A stretch of 64,000 nucleotides of DNA from Aldrovandia affinis. Lineage: Eukaryota; Chordata; Actinopteri; Notacanthiformes; Halosauridae. Position numbers and translations under genes: made by a program. Shown piece after piece: positions 42,059 to 54,495 of the stretch; within the stretch, counting starts at the first letter, position 1; each line of letters begins with the position of its first letter. Below the pieces are notes generated by a model. The model was given only the letters and a program-made list of their open reading frames with translations, was not told the origin of the DNA and ran no database searches. The stretch is taken from the NCBI GenBank assembly GCA_029706075.1, contig JAINUG010000259.1, positions 434,001-498,000 of the forward strand. Reading direction: 5' to 3'.

Positions 42059-42422
42059 TATATCTATATGTATATAAATATATATATTTATATTTATACC
42101 ACGGCTTGGATTCTGATTGGCTGACAGCCATTAATATGGAACTTGTTAGGACTTACTGTGTGTGTACATGCTATACAGTCCCAACACGTTCCATATTAAG
42201 TAGCCCAACCACATATGCTGCATAAACAAGGATCAACGATACTTCACCACTGGAACTTCTTCTCATTTTTAAGAATAGGATTCCAAATTAAAATGGACAT
42301 GGCAGCTTATCTGTCAAGTTATGGAAATTAATGTTCAGATCATTGATCAGAAAGCCTGTGTAGGAGTTTGTTAAAGCAACAGGACACATTTGCTTAGATC
42401 AAAAGATGTAGCAAATGTTTTT

Positions 42423-42540
42423 GCTAGCAATGGCTAGCTAGGTTAGTTAGCTAGCTAGCTAACTAGATGTTTGTACACTACTAGCCATATACATTAGCAA
42501 GCTATAAAGGTTTACTAGCTAGCTAAGTTAGCTAGCACTA
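42423..42540. repeat. Palindromic GCTA-rich simple repeat
   Basis: Repeated GCTAGCTA and TTAGCTAG steps give many overlapping short palindromes; weaker copies reach to about 42670. Confidence 0.8.
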
Positions 42541-43855
42541 CTCTCAACTTGTTCAGCTACAGTATAAAGAGTCCCAACTCAGATAGCAGGCTGGCATTAT
42601 GTGTCACTAGTTAACTTGACTAATCTATCTAAGTTAGCTTGCTACAATAAGGTATTGTACTTAGCTAGTTTACAAGCTTGTTAATGTAGTGAATTCATGT
42701 TATCTACCTAACGCTAGCCCTGTTAACTTACATCTTCTTTATCTTCCCCTTCATTGCTACTTTTAGCTAATCTTGACTCAAGCTATTTTGACTCAAGCTT
42801 TTTGGTATAATTCTGCGTGTGTTCTTTACAGCAAGGATATGACTGGAATAATGATCCCTTTCCAGCATGGTTTCCCCAATATCTTTAACATTTTATTTTG
42901 TTTACTGGCTCATCTTTTCAGCCCATTGTTGCCATCTACTGTGAACACTCTCTTCCTCAACCTGAGCAGAATTATATTTCTTGGTAGATTTACAAATTTT
43001 TACTTATTAACAGTTCAAATTTTTAACACTTTTGCATTTGAATATTATTTTGTAGCGTGTAGCTGTGGTATGAGCAGAATAAACCACTCCAAACCATGCG
43101 TTCTCAGGATATATACGCTCTTCTGGGGTGGGGGGCTTTCAGCCTCGTGTCATTGTTTATTCCTTACACACACATATGGAAACTATGGTGTATTCAATGT
43201 CTATTTGAATCAAATCATTCCTAAATGTTTAACATGTGTTCTTATCCCTGAATTTGATTAGTATGGTAATTAAAGTAATTGTATTTTGATCCTGCTAAAT
43301 CTTGATAGTATTGGGGAATTCCCTGGAGACTATTATTTTAAAACATTTCCATGTGTGAAGTTGTATGTCATTCCTTAAAATACAGTATGTCTTAATTATC
43401 CTTTATGGTATTATTTTTCTTTTTGAATAAAGACATTTTTGAATAATGTTAATTTTCCTCCATAAATCCTAATTAACACTCTTGGGATTTATTTTCACAA
43501 TTTCATTGTTTTCTCCGTAATAGCTTGCAATTATGCACAAACCTCACAGAATTTGTATGTTTCAGATTTTCCTTTTTTTTATATATTTAAAAAAAAACTG
43601 CATTCTGGTTATGGTCTTCAGATAGCTTTGAATACTCTGAAAAAACGGATTTGTTGCCTCAAGAGGAATGTGTGATTTTAGTTTGATCCTCTTTTACATC
43701 CCAAGTATTTAATTTAATATTCAAATATACTTTGTAGCATTTACTTTTGATTAAGCTTCTGAAATGGTACAAAGGTAAGCAGTAAACTGCTAGAGGTTAA
43801 AAAAATTAGGTTACCAAAAACTGAAAGAAATCGCTGACCTTTTTCAGGTTATTCA
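42541..43855. other. No gene recognised
   Basis: A plus-strand ORF of 162 codons (42773-43261) is the longest here, but it is AT-driven, rich in Phe and Leu, and has no recognisable domain; I treat it as chance. Confidence 0.45.
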
Positions 43856-43859
43856 GGTT

Positions 43860-43938
43860 ATTCACTGGACTTGAGCTGCTTAAATTTAAGTAAAAACTGG
43901 AAAAATGGGGGTGTTCTAAAACTTTTGACCGGTAGTGT
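43860..43938. mobile_element. Tc1-like terminal repeat
   Basis: GTTCTAAAACTTTTGACCGG then TAGTGTA is the common right end of a Tc1 subgroup in fish. The other end was not identified. Confidence 0.5.
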
Positions 43939-44002
43939 ATGTGTGTGTCTGTGTTTGAATGTGTGCATGTGTGTGTGTGTGCATGCGTGTATGTGTGTGT
44001 GA

Positions 44003-44036
<34 letters not shown>

Positions 44037-44130
44037 ACATATGATAGTGTGTGTGTGTGTGTACCTGTGCATGTCAGTATGTGTGTGTGTGTGTGCACGT
44101 ACATTATTGTGTGTGTACATGTGTGTATAT
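43939..44130. repeat. (TG)n microsatellite
   Basis: TG-rich with regular interruptions; the ORFs here are artefacts. Confidence 0.95.
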
Positions 44131-44263
44131 ACATAAGAACATAAGAATACATAATGATGAGAACGGGCCGTTTGGCCCATCTAGGCTCGTCATGTCCTAA
44201 TCTAAAGAGTATCTAGTACTACATCTAGCCTGGACTTGAATAGCCCAAGTGTTTCTGCCTCTA

Positions 44264-45387
44264 CTACCCGACCTGGCAAGCTGTTCCAGGCATTGACAAC
44301 TCTCTGTGTAAAGGAAAACTTCTATCTGTGCGGAATTTGCCTTTAATTAATTTCCACCTGTGGCCTCTTGTTCTGCTGACCCCACTTATCTTAAAAAATC
44401 TTTGGTATTTCCCTTTTAGGAATTTAAAAACCTCAATCAAATCTCCGTTTGCTAAGCTTAAATAGATTGAGTGCCTTAAGTCTATCATAATAACTTTTAC
44501 CTTTCATACCAGGTATCAGTTTATTTGCCCTTCTTTGGAAGGGCTCTTGGACTTTTTCAAGAGCTTCTATATCTTTCTTGTAGTGCGGTGCCCAGAGCTG
44601 CACACAGAATTCTAAGTGAGGTCTGACAAAAGTATTATATAACATTAATATAACCTCCTTTGATTTATACTCAATACTTTTTGCTATGTATCCCAGCATC
44701 CTGTTGGCTTTTTTTACTGCTGTAGCACACTGCTTTGATGCAGATAGGCTTTGATCAACTACAATTCCTAAGTCTTTTTCAAATTGAACACCTTCTAACT
44801 TTTCTCCTCCCATAAAATACTCCAGTCTAATGTTTTTATTTCCCACATGCATAACGTTACATTTAGCAATATTGAATGTCATCTGCCATGTATCTGCCCA
44901 TTTGGGGATTTTGTTTAAATCATCTTGGATTACTTTAGTCGATTCCAAACTGTTTGCCTAACCCCCAAGTTTAGTATCATCTGCTCTTAAAAAAGGAAGA
45001 GCAGAGGTCCCAGCACCGATCCCTGTGGGACACCACTGCCCACAGCACCGAGGTCAGATACGGCCCCACCTACTGTTACTCTTTGTATTCGCCATTGCAG
45101 CCAATTATGAACCCACTCTGAAACTACTCCTGCAATTCCTACTGAATTCATTTTAGCAATGAGCCTCTCATGTGGTACCTTGAGATGCTTTCAAATGCTT
45201 TCTGAAAGTCCAAATATATAATATCATAAGCCTGGTTCAGGTCAACACACTTTGTAGCCTCTTCAAAAAAGTCTAGGAGGTTTGTTAGGCATGACCTCCC
45301 TTTGAGAAAACCATGTTGGTTCTCCCTTAAAATACTATTATTTTTCAAGAATGATTCCAACTTATCCCTAATAATACATTCCAGCAT
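44264..45387 (-). pseudogene. CR1-type reverse transcriptase, deleted and frameshifted
   Basis: 45148-45387 gives the RT start (ENQHGFLKGRSCLTNLLDFF, YLDFQKAFE with a catalytic Asp). At 44988-45050 a G-V-P-Q-G-S-V-L-G-P-L-L motif is read on the minus strand and joins directly to A-D-D-T-K-L-G-G (about 44955-44985); about 20 residues that usually separate them are gone. 44433-44948 gives the thumb (WQMTFNIAKCNVMHVG, KDLGIVVDQSLS, YNTFVRPHLEFCVQLW), and 44264-44488 the C-terminus (RGHRWKLIKG). RT would copy the LINE RNA at the target site. Confidence 0.85.
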
Positions 45388-45484
45388 TTTACATGCGATT
45401 CAAGTTAAACTGACAGGCCTATAGTTCCCTGGGTCAGTACGGTCCCCCTTCTTATATATTGGAATTATACTACCCTGCTTCCAG

Positions 45485-46697
45485 TCATCTGGTATTTCTC
45501 CAGTGATTATGGATTGAATGAAAATATCTGTCAAGTTCTTTGAGTACTCTGGGATATATGCCTGCTGCCTTTTTTGTCTTAAGTTTTTGTAGTTTTTGTA
45601 GTACTTCTACATCCCTTATCTCAAAGTCCTCCAAAACATTCTGTACCTTGTCTAAACATTTAGGCATATTTATAACCTCTTCTCTAGTAAAGCTCTCAAC
45701 AAAGTCACTGGTTAGTGTGTTAGCAATATCCTTATTACCAAAGTTCCTTCCTTATTCTTAATGCACTTAACCTCATCCTTAACTTTCCTTTTTCTACTAC
45801 AATATTGAAAAAACTTCTTAGGATTACTTTTTGCATCTTTGAAATTTGAATTTCAAACCGCCTTTTAGCAGATCTTATTTCCTTTTTAGCCTTAGCCCGC
45901 ATATTACAATAATCTAACTTGTTTCTCTCTGAGTTATCTTTTTTATATACTCTGTACAGTCGCTTCTTTTGCCTCAAAATCTCCCGTAAAGATTTAGTCA
46001 TCCACTGCGGAGACTGTTTTTTCCTTACTTTGGGGATGAATTTACACTGTACATCTACAATAACCCTTTTAAATATAGTCAATTTTTCATTCACAGTTGT
46101 GCAATCTAGAAGTTTTACCCAATCTATATTACTTAAATTCTCTCTCATTTTATTAAAGTCAGCTCGTCTAAAATTTAAAATTCGAGAGTTAGAGGAGGCA
46201 GTCTTAACTTGCCAAAAAATATACAAAATAACTGCACTGTGGTCACTTGCCCCTAGTGGTTCTTCTACCTCTGTGCTGCAAATTCTATCAGGATTGTTAC
46301 ACAAAACCAGATCCAGTATTGATTTCCCTCTCGTAGGCTGAGTAACAGACTGTATCAACAAGCAGTCATTGACCATATCTCAAAACTAATCTTCACATTT
46401 GCCCTGACCTGTCACTATCTCCCAATTAATAGAGGGGTAATTGAAGTCGCCCATTATTATCGTCTCTCCTTCAGCACAGGTTTGTTTTATGTTACCAAAG
46501 AGCGTATTATTTATGTTACTGTCTGAAGCTGGAGGTCTATAGCATACTCCTATATTTTTTTGTGTGCATGTGAGAGAGGTTTGATCATTTATCTTTAGTT
46601 CTGAGCATTTATTTGATCTGCTCTGCTCCTTACTCTGCACCCCAGAGAATATTATTAGCTCTGTGTAGCACATCATTACACTCTCCCCAAACCCCAC
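45485..46697 (-). pseudogene. CR1-type endonuclease and linker
   Basis: 46386-46697 has GVCYRPPASDSNIN and IIMGDFNYPSINWE, the G-D-F-N motif of apurinic-type endonucleases. 45735-46376 continues with LDLVLCNNPDRI and EPLGASDHSAVI, the S-D-H motif with catalytic His. 45485-45667 gives the linker before RT. The enzyme would nick target DNA. Frames differ between pieces; the N-terminus is missing at the right end. Confidence 0.85.
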
Positions 46698-46699
46698 GA

Positions 46700-47020
46700 T
46701 TCTGTCTCACCTCTGAGACCTGGGGTGAGGGTGGGTCTTGTGTTGGCTGGCTGGCATTGCAGTATTACTGAACATTGAATGGGCTTTACCATCAAGCACA
46801 TTTTGTTACTGAGAATATGTGGTTTAAAGTGTGTGTGTTCTGGGGGTGGGGGGAGGGGTTGGCTGTAATATAATATTTTAACACTTTAATTTCCTGAGAA
46901 TATCTGTGTGGGGTTATGGGTAGGTTTTGTCACACTTTGGATTGAGCTTGGACATCAAAACAATTCTATTAAACTTAGAATATCTGTTGGACAGTCATGT
47001 CTTGTGCATATGTCTGTGTA
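46700..47020. other. No gene recognised
   Basis: Short T/G-rich interval between the CR1 LINE and the microsatellite. Confidence 0.45.
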
Positions 47021-47131
47021 TATTTGTGTGTGAGTGTGTTGCGTATACCTATATGTACATGTATATGTGTGTGTGTATGGCAGTCTGTATGTTCACCTGT
47101 GTGCATGTGTGTGTGTGCATGTGTGTGTGTG

Positions 47132-47171
<40 letters not shown>
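47021..47171. repeat. (TG)n microsatellite
   Basis: TG-rich; a pure run of about 36 bases ends near 47170. Confidence 0.95.
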
Positions 47172-47464
47172 GTGAAGTAATTCATAGTGAAAGCAGCAGA
47201 TGCAGTCTAATTCTGTTACGTCATTTCCTGTTACACGCGTTGTTTGAAACGCTAGTGCGCTTTCTACTTCTGCTACTTCAAAATAACTTTTGCACGTAAA
47301 ATACCAAATATATTGGCAGCAAAACCAAATATATTGGCAGCAAAACTTTAATTATATTCATAACCTACGTCGAATCTGCGTGAATTCTATCAATTAAGGG
47401 ACTCCAACCCCGTGGTTTTCTGTTCTACCGTCAAGAAAACAAATTTACGGTAAGAAATTAGACT

Positions 47465-47743
47465 ATGGCTTCCTCCCTTGTTTCCTGCTTGGAGTGCAAC
47501 ATGTTTAGTATTAGTTCTGACGCCAAGTTTAGCGTAACTGGTATCTGTAGTAAGTGTCAACTTAATTTAGAATTGGGTCAGAAAATAGTTGAGCCTGAGG
47601 ACCGCGTCCGGACGCTTTGTCAGATTCAGGAGGGAGAGACGGACGCACCGCAAGCACCGGACGCACCAGGGAGTTTAAATAGTTTAAATATCAGTGCTAT
47701 TCCCCCAGCAGAGCCTTCGCAGCAAGGCGTTTTTGTCTGCTAG
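47465..47743 (+). CDS. ORF1-like zinc/coiled-coil protein of the L2 LINE
   Basis: 92 codons. A pair of Cys clusters, C-L-E-C near residue 9 and C-S-K-C near residue 28, could bind zinc. A helical segment with LELGQKIVEPEDRVRTLCQI follows and looks like a coiled coil. The tail is rich in Pro and Ala. Such small ORF1 products are probably RNA-binding chaperones; this role is inferred. Confidence 0.5.
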   Translation: MASSLVSCLECNMFSISSDAKFSVTGICSKCQLNLELGQKIVEPEDRVRTLCQIQEGETDAPQAPDAPGSLNSLNISAIPPAEPSQQGVFVC

Positions 47744-47934
47744 CTTCCAAAAACCTGTGACTAGCTTAGCTATTGAGACTGTGTCTGTCCCTCATTTTGG
47801 AAATGGTTTTAGAAATAAAAAGCTATCTGAGCACACTGGCTGTCATGGCATTTGTGTACATCATCTTATTTATATGAAAACCTCTTAGCCTGCTGTGTTG
47901 CCTGTAATAAGACATATCTTAAATGTGGATTGTT

Positions 47935-48800
47935 AAATGTTAGATCACTTTCCCCCAAGGCGGTTCTTGTGAACGAACTAATCACGGACCAGTTTTGACC
48001 TGATTAGTTTCACTGAAACCTGGCTTAGGCCTGATGAAAACAGTGCACTTAATGAGGCATCTGTCAAGCGCCGCATCTGTCCAGTAGAGGGGGCGGTGTT
48101 GCTGTGATTTTTGCGACAAAATTTAGTTTCACACCTAAATGTGGGGATAAGTTCTCTTTTTAATCACTTGTTATGCTTTCTGGACAGTCAAAAGATGAAG
48201 TTACCTCAGTGCAATCCTTCCTCTTAGTAACTATTTATAGTCCACCTGGACCATATACTGTCTTTCTTTCTGAGTTTGCAGAGCTTTATCAAGCTTGGTA
48301 ACTATGGCAGATAAAGTTGTGATTGTTGGAGATTTCAACATACATGTTGATAATGACAGTGACCCTTTAGGACTGGCTTTTGTAGCTATTATTGACTGTT
48401 GGTTTTATTCAAAATATATCTGAACCAACCCACTGCCACAACCATAACTTAGATTTAGTGTTATCCTATGGTATCGATGTTGAGAATATCATTGTGTCTC
48501 CCCATAATCCTGTACTATCGGATCACTTTTTGATTACTTTTGAAATTCAGGTAAATATTCCTATTAAATCGGAACCTAGATACTATTCCAGCCGCTCTAT
48601 AAATTCATTGATGGCTTCAAAATGTATAAACTTACTTCCCGAATCCTTAGTATCAAGTCAGGACCCAAATAGCTTTTTGTCAATTGATCATCAAACAGAT
48701 GCGGTAAATCATATTTTACGGAATACACTTGATGCTGTCGCACCCCTCAAGAGGAAAAAAATGCAGTCAGAAGAAACTTGCACCCTGGTTTACTGACCAT
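47935..48800 (+). pseudogene. L2-type endonuclease, frameshifted
   Basis: Reading frames give LNVRSLSPKAVLVNELI and ISFTETWLRPDE (the catalytic E-T-W motif, about 47930-48030), later D-F-N (about 48330) and in 48392-48796 LDLVLSYGIDVENI and SPHNPVLSDHFLITFE, the S-D-H motif. Stops separate them. Confidence 0.8.
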
Positions 48801-49538
48801 ACCCATGCCCTTAAACAAGTTTCCAGGAAATTAGAACACAGATGGCGCTCTACCAATTTAGAGGTTTTTCGTTCTGCTTGGAAGGACAGCCTCATAGAAT
48901 ACAAGCACGCCCTTACTACAGCTAGGTCATCGTACTTCTCAAAATTAATTGACCAGAATAAAAACAACCCAAAATTCCTATTTAACACGGTAGCTAAACT
49001 GACAAAAAATCAGTCTTCAGATTGCATCAGTTATCCTTCTAACTATAATTCTAATGACTTCATGAACTTGTTTACTGATAAGATTGAGACAATCAGAGAA
49101 CAAATTATGAAAATGACTCCAATATCTAGCACTCCAACTCCCGAGATGGCACAGGGCTATCAGGAGCAGGGTTGCATAGAGACCCTTGAATTTTTCACTC
49201 CCTTGGATCTGGACAAATTTAGTAAACTGGTTATGTCCTCCAAATCATCTACATGTCTGTTAGACCCCATACCAAGAAAGCTTATTAAAGAGCTTTTGCC
49301 TGTGCTAGGCCAGCCCATGTTAGATATCATAAATACATCCCTATTATTGGGTTGCGTACCTAAGTCTTTAAAAGTGGCAGTAATCAAGCCTCTTCTAAAG
49401 AAACCAAATCTTGATCCTGTTAATCTGAAGAACTATAGGCCCATTTCAAATCTTCTCTTTTTGTCAAACATTTTAGAGAAATCAACAACAATTAACCGCT
49501 TTCCTAAAAACGAATAATCTGTATGAAACACTACAATC

Positions 49539-50306
49539 TGTAATGTGGGTCGAAGGTGGAAGAGCCACACGCAGATTTCACGGGTATCTAAAAGCTGGAC
49601 GCAAGCGACCAGCCACTAAATCTGAGAACAGACTATGGAGCGGGGAAACAAAAGAAAACCCCGGGACAAACTCCGCGGGAATAAACCCAACAGAAACAAC
49701 CCTAGTAGGGCTGACACTCCTCAACGAGGTGCGTTGAAAACAAATAGCTATACTTTCGCTCAGGGGAACAATAGCCCCGACAAACAAAGAGTAAAGATAA
49801 CTAAATAATACCCTCTCTCTTTAACTGAGAGAACCACAGGGTGGTAAGCTAACCTTTAGTTAGAAGTAAAACAAAATACCCTCTCTCTTTAACTGAGAGA
49901 CCACAGAGTGGAAAACTAACTCTTGGTTAGAAATAAAACAAAATACCCTCTCTCTTTAACTGAGAGACCACAGAGTGGAAAACTAACTCTTGGTTAGAAA
50001 TAAAGCGAAGTACCTTCTCTATTTAACTGAGAGACCACAAAGTTGAAAACTAACCCTTAGTTAGAAGTACCGGCTAGAACGTAATAATGGTTTACACAGA
50101 AGCGTTTGAGTGACGAAAACGCATAACTTAAACAGGAGGCGGAATGAGCACTGATAATCCGCAGCTGGGCGTGATCGGGAAACACACCGACGAAAGACCA
50201 TATAAGGAAGGTGGCTATAACAATCATTGCTCACACAAAACCAAGGAAAACAAGCCATCACATGGTCAAGCGCTCTCCAGCGGCTGAGCAAGGTAAAACC
50301 TTGACA
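49539..50306 (-). mobile_element. Family-X solo LTR, copy 3
   Basis: 768 bp, starting TGTAATGT and ending TTGACA on the plus strand, with CAATC at 49534-49538 and 50307-50311. Its right part carries ACCGGCTAGAACGTAATAAT, matching the reverse of copies 1 and 2. In the sense (minus) direction a TATATGG box lies near 50200. It interrupts the L2 RT domain and so is younger than that LINE. Confidence 0.82.
49805..50066 (-). repeat. Tandem array of about 67 bp units in family-X copy 3
   Basis: Four units, each with CTCTCTTTAACTGAGAGA or a near form and TTGGTTAGAA, begin near 49811, 49880, 49946 and 50012 (spacing 69, 66, 66). Confidence 0.88.
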
Positions 50307-52095
50307 CAATCAGGTTTTAGACCAAACCATAGCACTGAGACTGCACTTAAAGTTGTAAATTACTTACTGTTAGCATCGGATACTAGTTGTGTTTCTATTC
50401 TAGTACTCCTTTGCATAAGTGCTGCTTTTGACACTATTGACCACCAGATTCTCCTTCACAGGCTGGAAAACCTGGTTGGTTTGCGTGGACGGGCACTCTC
50501 ATGGTTTAAATCATACTTATCAGACAGGCTTCAATTTGTTCAATTAGATCAAGAGTTCTCTGACTACTCTCAGGTTAAATATAGTATTGCACAAGGCTCA
50601 GTACTGTTCTCATTATACTTGCTACCACTGGGTAATGTTATTCGTAAACATGGTGTGAATTTCCATTGATATGCAGACGATACACAGCTGTACATATCAA
50701 TGAAACCAGGTGAAATACTTAAACTCACTCAATTAGAGGCTTGTATCTCTGATATAAAGAATTGGATGACAGTAAATTTCCTGCTTTTAAATTCAGATAA
50801 AACAGAGATGATGGTTTTGGGCCCCAAAAAATTAAGGAACAAGTTGGATCTGCAGTTAAATGCAGGTGATTGCATAGGTGCATCAAGTCTAATGGTTAAA
50901 AACCTTGGTTTTATTATTGATCAGGATCTTACATTTGACACTCATATTAAAAACACTTCCAGAGTAGCTTTCTTTCACCTAGAAACATAGTTAAAATTCG
51001 GCACATTCTGTCATTAGAGGATGCAAAAACCTTGATGCATGCTTTTGTCGCATCGAGGCTAGACTATTGTATTGCCTTATTATCCGGCTCCTCTAGTAGC
51101 TCTCTAAAGAGTCTTCAACTAGTACAGAATACAGCGGCACGTAGTTTGACTAGATCCAAGAAGTATGAGCACATTACTCCTGTGTTAGCATCACTACATT
51201 GGCTTTCTGTTAAATATCAGGCTGATTATAAAGTACTGTTGCTAACTTTTAAAGCAGTGAACGGACTTGCACCTATATATCTGACCGAAATGATTTCCCC
51301 CTATAAGCCGACACGACTGCTTCGTTCACAAGAAGCCGGCCATCTATTACTCCCTAGAATTTTGAAAAGCACAGCTGGTGGTAGAGCCTTCTCTTTTAGA
51401 GCTCCACTGTTGTGGAACGGTTTACCAAGGCATGTTAGGGATTTGGACACAGTTTCAATTTCTAAGTGTAGATTAAAAACATATCTTTTCAGCCTAGCCT
51501 ACTGCCAAACATAGTCTAGGTGGAGAGATGGAGAAGGCCGTGCCCTAGTGTCTTATGGAGTGACTTTATCCTTGATTGGGTGTGGATGGTTTGGAACTCT
51601 CTCGGCTGCGTGTATTCTCTGTCCCTCTCCTAATAGGTATGCTGCCATAGCTTACACCTGTCGGGGCTATCTGTATATCTCCTATGCTTGTGCTCCCCTG
51701 CTCTTACATAATGCTACTGGCTATAGCACTGCTTTCTTTCTGACTGCATGTTCTCTTTTCTGCCTCGGCACCTGCCCCCGAGCCCTAGATCCTGCGAGAA
51801 GTGTGAGCTGCCCCCCCCGCCGACTACCTAACTCAGGAGGGACAAAGTCTTTCAGGCCTGAGTCACCTTGGACTGACCATGATATGGTCTTTTTTGGACA
51901 CACCCTGTGCCGGCCAGAAGAGGATGGGCTCCCCCCCTTTTTAGTCTGGTTCCTCCCAAGGTTTCTCCCTACCAAGGGAGTTTTTCCTTGCCACTGTTGC
52001 CTTTAGGCTTGCTTTTGGGGGGTGTAGGCTCTGTTAAGTGTTTTGTGACAATTCAATTGTGAAAAGCGCTATACAAATAAATTTGATTTGATTTG

Positions 52096-53875
52096 ATTTG
52101 AAAGGCAATGCAATTCGAGTTATTTAAAGCTGCTAGGGTCACAGGTTATGGTTCAGTGCTGCTTGTATTGTGGATAGATTTTTCCTCGTTACTCGCCTCG
52201 ATAACAGCAGTGATTACACTCTACCTTGTGTTTTTCCCCTCCCGTTTGTTTGTGTGGGACCTTGCAACACACCCCAGAAACATTTATTACAGTTATTCTC
52301 CAACATGCATGTCCATCACCACCCCTGGCTTTCATTTATTTTCCTTTCTTTTTTTTTCCTTTAGCCATCATAGCAGCCACGCTTGAACTAAATTCATTTT
52401 CCATAAAGAATTGAGCCTAAATATGAACGGAAAGAGAGGGGGGAGCATCATGCCTTCTAATGTCAGCAGAGTAGATTGTTTTCTTTTAGCCTTGTGGTGG
52501 AGATATGTAAAACAAATCTCCTGTAACAGATGGATCTTAGATGGAGGAAATTTATTTCTTATGTTTTCAGAGGGTGGAACTTGAATTTATTGGGGAGGGA
52601 AGGCAAATGGTGTTTTGCTAATTTAACCCTTTTAACTGATGCCAGATTGGACTTTTGACTCTAGATTGGACATATCATGATGGTAGAGTGAGGCTTTATG
52701 AACTATCAAATGGGTGCTACTGCGTGCTGTCCATCACAAACTTGTTAGATCAAATCAAAAGACTTCAGTGAATCAGTGAATCATGGGCTGCTGGGTGGCC
52801 CAGCCTTCTAAGACTGTTCCAGTGTGTGGATGAGGAGAGTGCGAGTGGGATTAAGCTACCAGCTAGTAGTCTGTGGTTCATCATGTACCAGCGATCCTCT
52901 CTGTGCCAGCTGTGTATGACGTGTGTATCTGTGACAACATGACTATGTGGCTGAGCTGGTGCACAGCAGAGTGAAAATAAGTGACAGCTGGCGACACACA
53001 CTTGTGGGAGGACAAAGAATGTTTGTCTGCGCTCTTCCGATTAGAAGCCATGAGGCCAGCCTATAATACCAGCAAATAAAAATTGCGAGAAAGAAATTGG
53101 CATGTCACATTGGTAACAAATGATACCTCTATCCTTTTTAGAGTTCACAAAGCCTGGTTGCCTCACTGCATACAGTGTATCGGATACAATTGCAATTATA
53201 ATGAAGTCACTCTTATCCAGAGAGACTTAAAATAAGAGGTCAGTGTTAGATGGAGTTGGACAGCGGACCTTTGTAACACCTGTGCATACAGTACCTGTGC
53301 ATGGTGTACACACCTACAGAGCAGAACTCATGAACTCATGGGAGGCTCTGTTTCTGGAGTTCTGACAGTTCAGTAGAAAATCTCTCTGTGCTTTCACTGG
53401 GACAGTGCATGTTATGTCAGCCTCACTCTCTTTCTCCGTATTCTCACTGTAATATTATGTCATGTTCTGATTACATGAATATTATGTTAAACTATGTTGA
53501 ATTACATTATTCTTTCCATGACTGAAAAATTATATGAGGCTACAAGTATCTTGGCTAAACAAGGAGGATGTGGATGTTGCAAGATTTCTGATTAATTAAC
53601 ATGATTTAGCAATAACAAGGCTTAGATTTTTCATTAGGAGCGGTTAATTACAAAAATAGGCCCCTAGCCAGTAGAAACCTTGGCTTTCTTCATTTTAGGG
53701 GGTGGGTCGGGAGGCCAGGGGTTGCAGAGGGGGGAAATAATATATGACATCATGTTAATATGACATTTTACAAAATAATCACATCCCCTCATCAGTGGAA
53801 TCTGAGATTAATAGATTTTTGCACACTGCAAACTAGCATAATGAATCAGGTATTCCTGGTCTTTATTTTCATATA
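52096..53875. other. No gene recognised
   Basis: Mixed sequence. A degraded L2-like tail may lie at about 53195-53240 (ACTCTTATCCAGAGAGACTT). No other feature supported. Confidence 0.45.
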
Positions 53876-54061
53876 TCAAATCAAATCAAATCAAATCAAA
53901 TTTATTTGTATAGCGCATTGTCGCAAAATGCTTAATAAAAGGGAAGCCAGGCCTAGCCCCCCCCAAAAGCAAGCCTAAGGCGACAGTGGCAAGGAAAAAC
54001 TTGGGAGGAACCAGACAAAAGGGGGGGAGCCCATCCTCTTCTGGCCGGCACAGGGTGTGTC
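53876..54061 (-). mobile_element. L2 LINE 3' UTR fragment, same family as 47180-52095
   Basis: Reverse of 51897-52095: a TCAAA tail, ATTTATTTGTATAGCGCATT, and TCCTCTTCTGGCCGGCACAG. Only the last 185 bp or so are kept. Confidence 0.88.
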
Positions 54062-54490
54062 CTTTTTTGTTAGTATGACAAAGGAGAAGCCTATCAATGC
54101 TAATACAATTGGACTTGTTTGCCAATCAAGTTTCCACACAACAGAGCTTATTTGTGAACTGAACTCCCCAAACCATGACACTGTCTCTATTCTAACCATC
54201 TGGAACATGAACATTGGGATAATTGGCCTTCAGACAGTGGTCTCCTACGATGCGCATGTGGCGGTGGTGCTCCGGTACGTGGGGTTAACACATGAGGATC
54301 CGCTACAGAATGTGACGTCAATAAGAGTGTGATTAGTTCCCAGAGTTAGAGACTTGAGTCTTTAACTCGCTGCAGGCAGAACCAACTCCGTTACACACAT
54401 CTGTATGCTGATTGTGCACTGTTAGGAGCTATTTGAACCTCCATAAACCATGTGACACACAATTAGTCAATCAACAATGGTTCACTGTTC
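54062..54490. other. No gene recognised
   Basis: A 91-codon ORF (54057-54332) starts in the LINE tail and has no recognisable domain. Confidence 0.4.
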
Positions 54491-54495
54491 GGTAG

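Larger units (their letters stand above)
44132..46697 (-). mobile_element. CR1-clade LINE, decayed
   Basis: Minus orientation. The 3' UTR starts at the left with ACATAAGAACATAAGAATAC, a well-known fish CR1 tail, and GGCCGTTTGGCCCATCTAGG. Rightwards follow RT C-terminal, RT core and endonuclease segments in several frames. It is close to full length for pol but with deletions and stops. Confidence 0.85.
48729..51514 (+). pseudogene. L2-type reverse transcriptase, split by an LTR
   Basis: 48729-49517 is an open frame of 262 codons with the linker and the start of RT (LLDPIPRKLIKEL, KPLLKKPNLDPVNLKNYRPI). The LTR interrupts between L-Y-E-T-L-Q and G-F-R-P-N-H-S-T-E. After it, 50312-50669 has LVLLCISAAFDTIDHQILL and GSVLFSLYLLPLGN. 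A TGA at 50667-50669 precedes the Y-A-D-D box (50670-50681). 50700-50990 and 51032-51514 complete the thumb and C-terminus (SRLDYCIALLSGSSSSSLKS, LQLVQNTAARSLT). Confidence 0.87.
47180..52095 (+). mobile_element. Nearly full-length L2-clade LINE carrying an LTR insertion
   Basis: Plus orientation. A 5' region and short ORF1-like frame are followed by endonuclease, RT and a 3' UTR ending in GCGCTATACAAATAAATTTG and TTTGA repeats (52062-52095). About 4.1 kb remain after subtracting the family-X LTR at 49539-50306. Several frameshifts and stops make it inactive. The 5' boundary is approximate. Confidence 0.85.

Noticed and set aside
42098..43070. TACCACGGCT and AGCTGTGGTA as ends of a DNA element
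   Set aside because: Only ten bases with a mismatch and no target duplication; too weak.
42773..43261. Plus-strand ORF of 162 codons
   Set aside because: AT-rich, Phe/Leu-heavy, no domain, no promoter or splice signals; probably chance.
43806..44180. His/Thr-rich ORF of 124 codons
   Set aside because: Produced by a TG microsatellite; no protein family.
53195..53240. L2 tail fragment
   Set aside because: Only about 25 bases of weak similarity; not listed as a separate element.
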